A stretch of DNA of 64,000 nucleotides from Linanthus parryae (lineage: Eukaryota > Streptophyta > Magnoliopsida > Ericales > Polemoniaceae), in contig JALGPY010000003.1 of the NCBI GenBank assembly GCA_023055425.1, positions 72,515,491 through 72,579,490 on the forward strand. Reading direction: 5' to 3'. A program made the position numbers and the translations under genes. This document shows, in pieces, positions 57,060-64,000 of this stretch. The notes beneath the pieces were generated by a model. That model did no database searches and was not told where the DNA came from. It saw only the letters and a list, made by a program, of their open reading frames with translations. Position 1 is the first letter of the stretch, and every line of letters begins with the position of its first letter.

Positions 57060-60000
57060 GTTAAATACAGTTAAACGTCACAAAATTTGCATAATCCTAT
57101 TGTGTTGAATGCCCATGGCATTACAAGTAAAATGCGACTTTATCTATTTTCTAGACTGGTATAAAATCAAGAATTGTTCTCAAATAAAAGAAAAATTATT
57201 TTACATCGTAGAACATAAAGTTCTCTTCCCACTGACTACCAAAATACACTAAAACCTAATGGAAGGAACATAAAAGAATGGTTCTTTGGATGTGACTTGC
57301 CTCATGTTAGCTTCCATGAACTCTGAGCTTTGGAAGCAAGATGAGAACATGGAGGCGTATGATATAATCATACTTTAAAGAAGCTCTTTTAAAAGGGAGC
57401 AAGATAGATATGAAAAAGGTTTTAAGTGTTGTTCCATTTTGCGTTCTCTTGCTTAGTACTCATCATGATCGAGATCAATCAAACTCGTGCGTGCCAAAGG
57501 AGGGCGACTTGATTCATCAAGATATGACGGGACGACACTTGCTAGTAGTGTGTGACTAAGAGAACAAGAGGCAAAAACGCGACTAAGCTATTTCAATAGG
57601 ATTAAAAGCTTAGATTTTTGTAGTTATCTATGAGATAGATAAAGAATAAATAGTTATTCACCCAAAGTGGACCAAGCATTGCATTGGATGCAATTATAGT
57701 TTTGTTCAAAGGCAGTTTACTCGATAAGATTGAGAATCGCTAAACAAGATGCTAATTAGGCCTAAGGCAAAATATGTTAATAGTTAACAACATGCGTGAG
57801 GGTAAAAGGTTTTGCACCGACCCCATGGGTATATAGCAAGCTTGTTGCTGAAAGCCAACTTGCCTTAGATCTCCAAATGGTGGTGTAGTGGAAGAAGACT
57901 GCCCAAGGTACCTGGAATGACATAATAAAGAAAGTGTGAATTCCAATTTGGGTATTTTTGTTATAAAATTCAATTTGTCTAACTCATCATCAAGAGTTTA
58001 TGATACTATATGAGGATCTCACATTTATATAAATGTGGAGGATCTCAAGAGATGTAGACAATTGGATAAGGAAGAAATAAACCTACACGTAGGGCAATGA
58101 AACAAGGAGTTGCTGAATTAGCCGTAGGGAATTGTTTCTACCTTTATGAAATTGTTCATGAATTAGACAAAAGTGATTATGTCCCTGCTATGAGAAGGTG
58201 CATTATCATAGTTTCCTGTTTGGACAAGAGAGGCTCTCTATCATAATAAAGGACAAATGTTGTTCCATTTATTCTGATATGCAATATTGCATTGCAATTT
58301 TTTCTAATGGATTGTATTTCCTTGATCACGATAACTTCATATATAACATTAATACCAAGAGGTTTGCATATAATGAGATGAACCTCACTTGTCTTTATCA
58401 TTGTTTAGGCCACATGAATAAGCGACACATATCTAAAACTCCATATGGATGGATTTCTGGACTCATTTGATTTTGAATCATATGAGATATGTAAGACTTG
58501 TTTAAAGGGCAAGATATGATCTTTGGGAATCATACATGTTGATGTATGAAGGCCACTACGCACAAATGCTAAAGATGGTTTTTAGTACTTCATCATATTT
58601 ACTGATGGGATCAGATAAATATGGATTTGTGTATCTTATGAAGAAACAAATCAGAATCCTTTGAAGAATTCAAGGAATTAAAGAATGAAGTACAGAGAGT
58701 CAGCTTGGCAAAAGTATCATGGCTCTACGATTGGATCGTGGAGGAGAATACTTAAGCCAATAGTTTGAACATCTAAGGGAGTGTGGGATGTGATCCCAAC
58801 TAACTCTACCTAGAACACCATTACGGTATGGCGTGTTTGAGAAGAGATATTGAACCTTGTTGGACACGGATCGGTCCATGATGTGTCAAACAGAACTTCC
58901 AGTTTACTTTTAGGGGCCAATGTTCTAATTACAACAAATTTCTCCCTTAACCTTGTTCCATCAAAACAGATTATGAAAAACATCATATGAGATATGGACT
59001 AGGAATTTTCCTAGTATGCCATTCATAAAGAACTTGGGTAATGAATTTTATATAAAAGGTTTAAAGATAAACTTGAACCTAAGTCGGATAAATGTACTAT
59101 GTGGAATATCCTGAGGAAACAAAAGAATATTATTTCTACAACCCAATCTTGAACAAATTGTTTGTTGCTCGAACCGCTGTGTTTCTAGATAGAGATTGTC
59201 TCTAAAAGAAACAGTGGGAGGACAGTAGAACTTGAAGGAGTTCAAGAACCACAACAGAACATTGATATTTTTGATGGAACATGAGTAGGATCACAAGATG
59301 TTGTGGAGAAACCTGCTCAAGTAACACAAGAGCTTCGTAGGCAAGGTAGGATATGTCAAAGGGCTAGAGAAATAGGGATTTATCATAACCTCGTGATGTA
59401 TTTCTAGAGATGAGCCTACAACCTATGAGGAGGCTACGAGTGGGCCACACTCTTAAAATGGCTTAGAGTCGTGGGATATAAAATGGAATCCATATATACC
59501 AACAAAGTATGGACTTTGGTGGAACCGCCTGAAAGGGTGCAAGTAGATTATGAGGAAACCAACATGGATGGTAATATGATTAATTTTAAGGGAATATTGG
59601 TGGAAAAAGTTTTCTTGCAAGTTCATAGACTATGACGAAACTCTTTCCACAGTTGTGATTCTTAAATCCATTCACATCTCGCTTGCATTTGTAGCTTCAC
59701 AATTTGGCATATGGATATGTTGATCCAAAGTATGCCTAATAGGTGTGTAAATTACAACGGTCCATTTATGGACTAAAATTAAGCTTTTGGAGTTGGCATC
59801 TTCGATCAATGATGCAATCAAATGGTTTAGTTCATCAAGAATGAGGATGAAGCTTGTGTTTACAAGAAGGTTAGTGGGAGCACAGTTATGTTTCAAGTCT
59901 TGTATGTAGAGACATACTAATCATTATGAGTGACGGCCCTACTTGCCAATCTTACGTAGATTGACTAGGGAATTGATTTTCAAGTGATAGACTTAGGCAA

Positions 60001-60600
60001 AGCAACCAATGAAGATCTATGGAGATAGATCAAGATGGTTGTGTGGCTTAGGTCATAGTACATAAATTGACAAAGATGTTGAAATGGTTCAACATATAAG
60101 AATATGGATTCTTACCTATGTCACATGGAATTAGTCTTTCGAAGGCTAATTGTCCAATTAGATTGAGAAAGGACCGTATGAATAAGATTCACCAGATACG
60201 CCATGATATGTACTAGGCCAGACATGTCATATAGTATGACACATAGATACCAGTGATATCAGGGTGAGAGTCACTGGATAATTGTCAATAAAATCCTTTA
60301 GTACTTGAGAAACACTAAGGATGAGTTCTTGATATGTGGAGGACAGGAAGGGTTCATTGTAAGGGTTACACTGATGCGAACTTCCAATCCAACAAAGAAG
60401 ATTTTATATTATAAGTCAAGTTTTATGTTTTGTACTAGTGGGAGGGACTGTGAGCTGGAAAGGTTCCAGACAAGACTCATTCACTGATTCTAACATAGAG
60501 GACTGACTGAATTACTGCATGAGATGCACTTACTCAGAATATTCAATCTCAATCAAATTTTTGATAGAAGAGATGTGAATTTTTGCAAGGTACCAGCATA
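57060..60600 (+). pseudogene. Copia element D gag-pol remnants
   Basis: Short recognisable pieces occur in order. A gag-like FLDWYKIKNCSQIKEK lies near 57160. A second leader-like segment (57460-57760) is set inside gag. A pre-integrase segment with LYHCLGHMNKRHISK is near 58400. Integrase traces are at 58550-58900, RT traces (SIYGLKL, VSGSTVMFQVLYV) near 59760-59910, and RNase H traces (YTDAN-like) near 60370. Frames change every 50-150 bp and no catalytic set is complete. Confidence 0.8.
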
Positions 60601-60700
60601 TGTCTCGCCTACCATGCCCCTACGCAATGTAAGCATGGAGGTTCGCGCTATATCAATGGGCATATGATGCAGGAGAATGACTCTAGTGCAAGTGGGAGAC

Positions 60701-60783
60701 TGTTGGAAATATGCCCTAGAGGCAATCTATTTCTTGTGATATTTATGGATTTACGATTCATTATGTTATCGATATAGATATAT
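60701..60783 (+). repeat. 3' LTR of copia element D, first 83 bp
   Basis: Matches the start of 54106-55508. Preceded by AAGTGGGAGAC (polypurine tract). Interrupted at 60784 by element E. Confidence 0.85.
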
Positions 60784-60886
60784 TGTAAAGTCAAAGAAGT
60801 TTCAATGTTTCAAAGACATGAAATAGCTAGTCTCTTTCAAGGCCTTGAAACAGCTTTCAAAGCCTTAAAACTGACTGAGCCTCATT

Positions 60887-61653
60887 TAGGGGTGTTCAAA
60901 AACCCGAGCAACCCGCCCTAACCGGACGCTCCGAACCAAACCTACCCGAAATATAAATAGAACGGGGCAAAACGATTGATTATGATTTCATAAAATTTCA
61001 ACCCGCCCACTACCGATTGGTTATGGATATTAGAAAAAGTGGGCCATTTATCCCCAAACCGCCCCGCCCAACATGAAAATAATAATTTTTGGTATACGTT
61101 TTATAGATATTTACATCGGTATCTTACTAATTTTTTTAGTACATCATATTAATCCTAAACTAGCCTACGTCTAGCCAGGTTCGAACTCGGGACCTCATGA
61201 AGGGGCTTCAAACGCTCTACCACTAACGTAGCACCCATTTGCGGCAACTTACTAATTTCTGACTGAAAAATTAATATAACTTATTCACATACACACACAA
61301 AATTAATATGATTTCTATTCTGTTAACATCTTAATATGAAATTCACACTTAAATTATTTTGTATATCATCTAAATGAGCAATAGTTTTAGCTCATTATCC
61401 AGTGATGATTTAATTCAGTATACGATCATAACGTGTGTGCATCATTCTAACAAGTAACAAGTATGTTTCTATAATTTTCTCGGAAAAAGACCGTCCAAAC
61501 CGAGCCGAATCGGGCCGAGTCGAAATGGTTGGTTAGGTTTTCGTTTGTTGATTATTTGGTTAGGTTTGGGTAGAGATTTTTCTAACCCGAGGTAGTTGGG
61601 TTGGGGAGAAAATATGGCTTTCACCCGCCCAAACCGCCCCGCGAACACCCCTA
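60887..61653. mobile_element. Non-autonomous hAT element (MITE), 767 bp
   Basis: Perfect 11-bp inverted termini TAGGGGTGTTC / GAACACCCCTA, flanked by an exact 8-bp duplication GCCTCATT (60879-60886 and 61654-61661). Subterminal CCCGCC/GGGCGG-type words echo the arrays of the hAT element at 6103-9099, whose end starts TAGGGGTG as well. No transposase. The same ends and target length suggest mobilisation by a related hAT transposase. Confidence 0.92.
61171..61235 (-). other. tRNA-like segment (pol III box A/B-like) inside the hAT MITE
   Basis: The - strand reads GGGTGCTACGTTAGTGGTAG, then AGCGTTTGAAGCCCC and GAGGTCCCGAGTTCGAACCT. TTAGTGGTAGAGC matches a tRNA D-arm/box A and GAGTTCGAACCT a T-arm/box B at about the right distance. 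The 3' acceptor strand does not pair with GGGTGCT, so it is not a functional tRNA. It may be a tRNA pseudogene or SINE head. Confidence 0.5.
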
Positions 61654-62775
61654 GCCTCATTGCATGAACTTAGGGGGAGTTTATGTTTCTGTTTGAACTC
61701 TTAAACCCATGTGCTTGATATATTATTACTTGATGATGAAAGACAAAGTATTTTGACATGTTTAACACTATCTAATTCATCTGTTTGACTTAGTTTTGTA
61801 GGGAAAGTTTATTTCCTATTATGCAGGATTTATTTCCTAACCTCAGTTTTGCAGGGAAGGAAATTATGGGTTGATTTGATTATGCAATCAATCTAATGAT
61901 TTTAATAGCTTCTCAACATGTGTATGGACAAGATCAGATTAGTATAGACTGTTAGAGAAGTCAAAGTTATTGCCTAAAAAATAGGAAAGTTTGTTCCTGA
62001 CGATATTGAAGATTTGCAGATCAAATGAGTTGTATATAAGGAGCTCAGTTTGATGCATAAAAGGCACAACTCAAAGGCTAAAAACAGAGACACTCAAAAA
62101 CATTCAAGGATTGCCAAGCAACAAAGAAGCAGATCAAATTCTCAATCCAATTCTCAGAAGAACACTGCACTCTCACAGCAGATTCATTTTATGTGTTCTT
62201 CTGTTCTGAACTTTGTTTGTATGTCATTCTTATACTACTTCTGTTTACATTCTCAAGGATTGTTCAAGGTGAACAATAGATAATTCTTAGTTAATCAGAT
62301 AACTAGAGAAAGTACTAGATAGGTTAGTGAGAACAAAAGCTGTAACAGAGTAAGGCATTTCTATGTTCTTGAGATCTAGGGCTTAGCTGTTGATTAATAA
62401 GAATTGAGTTGAAAATCCTGCAGGGAGAAGATCCCTGAGGTAGAGACGTAATTCCAAGTGGACTGAACGCTATATATCTTGTGTCTCTTTCATTTTCGTT
62501 TGTGTGACAAACTTAGAACTTTTGCAGCATTCAAAACAGTTTCATTTCAAGGATCTGTAACTCATTTCAAGGCCTTGAAATAGACTTATTCTTCTATTCA
62601 CTCTAACCGTTTTATTCCAAGGGATTGAAACTCATTTCAAGGCCTTGAATCTCTTTACAAATATTTTGAAACCACTACTCCTGCAAAGTTTAGCAAAATT
62701 CTGCATACTCTATTCAACCCCCCCCCCCTCTAGAGTATTGATCATGTATTTCTACCTACTGTAAACCCCTTCAAT

Positions 62776-62787
62776 TGGTATCAGAGC
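62776..62787 (+). promoter_or_regulatory. Primer binding site of element E (initiator tRNA-Met type)
   Basis: TGGTATCAGAGC, two bases after the LTR end at 62773. Confidence 0.85.
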
Positions 62788-62822
62788 TTGTATTACTGTA
62801 TAGATTTAACCATCTTGTGAGT

Positions 62823-64000
62823 ATGAGTACTGCAGGTGATGGTGGTTTCTCACAGGGAAGAGCTGCTAACAGACCTCCTCTCTTCTGTGGAGACAATTTT
62901 GTCCACTGGAAAGAATTGATGAAAATGTTCATAATTGATCAAGATATGGAACTCCCAAATCTGAAGTCTCTCTCTCTCTCTCTTCATCTGAATTAGAGCA
63001 ATTTACAAAGAACTATAAATCTATGAATCTCTTATGTTGTGCTTTGAGTGCAGATGAACTCAACTGGATCTCAAGCTGCAAAAATGCCAAAGAGATATGG
63101 GATGAGCTTGTGGTGAGTTTTGAAGGAACCAGCCAAGTCAAGAAAACCAAGATCAACATATATCTCAAGCAATATGAGCTATTCAAGATGAATGGAGATG
63201 AGTCAATTAGAGACATGTTCAAAAGGTTCACTGACATTGTCAACAACCTTGATTCACTGGGAAAATATATTTCCAATGAAGAGAAGGTGATACGTCTTCC
63301 AAAGGCAAAATGGGAACCAAAGACTACTGCTATTGAAGAAGCTCAAGATCTCTCATCACTTCAACTTGATTACCTACAAGGGAAGCTCCTTACACATGAG
63401 ATATCCATTAATGAAGCTAATGGAGAACTACCTTAAGGTGTCAAGAACTTGGCTCTCAAGGCTAAGGAGAATGAGACAATTCAAAGCCATGAAACTGAGG
63501 ATGATGATGAAGAACAAATTGCTTTGATTTCCAAAGCCTTGACCAGAATTCTTAAAATGAAGAAAAAAAATTGAAAACAAAGACTTCAACAGAGAAAGAC
63601 ACAGATCCTCTAGTAGCAAAGACTACAAAGGTAAATTTCTTCACATAATAATAAGCCTAAATTCATGAATTGCTTTGAGTGTGGTGATGCAGGACACTTG
63701 ATCAGAGACTGTCCACACAAGAAAAGCAAGAACTTTCAGAAGAAAGATCTTGACAGAAGAAAGAAAGCTATGATAGCTTCATGGAGTGATTCAGATACCT
63801 CAAGTGACTCCGAATCTGAAGAAGAACATGCCAAACTATGCTTTATGGCCAAGCATGATGAAATTCCTGAAAAGAACATTGAGGTATTGGTGAATTGTTT
63901 GATTTCAAAACCAACAGAAGCCCTCTTTTATTATCTTAGAACAATGATTTTAAATGAAGAGGACTATCTGAAAGTAATTAGAGTTTTGAAAGAAAAAGTT
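62823..64000 (+). pseudogene. Sirevirus-like gag of element E, disrupted, truncated by window edge
   Basis: ATG at 62823 (MSTAGDGGFSQGRAANRPPL) with FCGDNFVHWKELMKMF, the gag opening of Sirevirus-type copia. A frame change follows near 62975, in a CTCTCTCTCT run. The frame 63023-63436 has CALSADELNWISSCKNAKEI, FEGTSQVKKTKI and YELFKMNGDESIRDMFKRF, all typical. A few residues are lost near VIRLPKAKWEPK, and a stop lies at 63434-63436. A CCHC knuckle FECGDAGHLIRDCPH follows (about 63671-63715), then an acidic Ser-rich tail. Gag would form the particle; pol lies beyond the window. Confidence 0.82.

Larger units (their letters stand above)
54106..60783 (+). mobile_element. Ty1/copia element D (Angela/BARE-like), heavily decayed, 3' LTR cut by element E
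   Basis: The 5' LTR 54106-55508, primer site, leader, decayed gag-pol (about 57060-60600), polypurine tract (60688-60700) and the first 83 bp of the 3' LTR (60701-60783) are all on the + strand. The LTR start TGTTGGAAATATGCCCTAGA is the same at both ends. The rest of the 3' LTR is displaced beyond the window by element E. Many indels and stops make it one of the oldest copia copies here. Confidence 0.9.
60784..62773 (+). repeat. 5' LTR of Sirevirus-like element E (with hAT insertion)
   Basis: Starts TGTAAAGTCAAAGAAG and ends CCCCTTCA. Palindromes TTTCAAGGCCTTGAAA at 60835, 62565 and 62635. TATATAAG box at 62033-62040. Poly(C) near 62718, followed by TCTAGAGTATT. Confidence 0.82.
60784..64000 (+). 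mobile_element. Sirevirus-like Ty1/copia element E, 5' part (runs off window)
   Basis: 5' LTR 60784-62773 (about 1.2 kb once the hAT insertion at 60887-61653 is taken out), primer site TGGTATCAGAGC at 62776, then gag. The gag sequence type, the CTTAGGGGGAGTT and poly(C)TCTAG marks of the LTR and the iMet primer site point to the Sirevirus lineage. Inserted in the 3' LTR of element D. The other end and the target duplication lie outside the window. Confidence 0.82.

Overview
The window is nuclear DNA of a flowering plant. It holds GT-AG introns, a nucleus-encoded chloroplast TatC gene, and a dense nest of plant transposons (hAT, Stowaway/Tourist MITEs, Ty3/gypsy Tat-type, LINE L1-type, Ty1/copia Angela/BARE-like and Sirevirus-like). 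The species cannot be read from the sequence.

Region 1 (1-6100): the only host gene is the 3' part of TatC on the + strand, with three exons (1611-1879, 2957-3247, 3809-4018). Its first exon, with the transit peptide, lies upstream of the window. Behind it are a 66-nt poly(T), a Tourist-like MITE and two sibling Stowaway-like MITEs.

Region 2 (6103-9099): a hAT element with an exact 8-bp target duplication and a disabled transposase.

Region 3 (10084-23616): a 13.5-kb Tat/Retand-type Ty3/gypsy element on the - strand (gag-PR-RT-RH-INT, all broken). Between INT and the 3' LTR it carries a large antisense, intron-bearing open reading region with a plant mobile domain (PMD). A 37-bp tandem hairpin array separates the convergent ends of pol and this gene. 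The element probably sits inside an older MITE-like repeat.

Region 4 (about 24240-28620): a decayed L1-type LINE on the - strand.

Region 5 (29036-49950): a three-layer copia nest. Element C (+ strand, old, three nonsense codons) is split by element A (- strand, TSD GCTAG, 29776-46720). A's left LTR is in turn split by element B (- strand, TSD GATTG, 31180-39616). B has two 1441-bp LTRs that are nearly identical by eye and one uninterrupted gag-pol frame of about 1309 codons, so it looks very young and possibly autonomous.

Region 6 (49957-64000): a Sirevirus-like LTR, about 2.9 kb of uncharacterised AT-rich DNA with a TTCGTGCGAA box array, and a heavily decayed copia element D (+ strand, 54106-60783). 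D's 3' LTR is interrupted by a Sirevirus-like element E that runs off the window. E's LTR contains a non-autonomous hAT element with a perfect 8-bp TSD and a tRNA-like segment.

The insertion order from nesting (C before A before B; D before E before the hAT MITE) agrees with the visible decay and LTR divergence.
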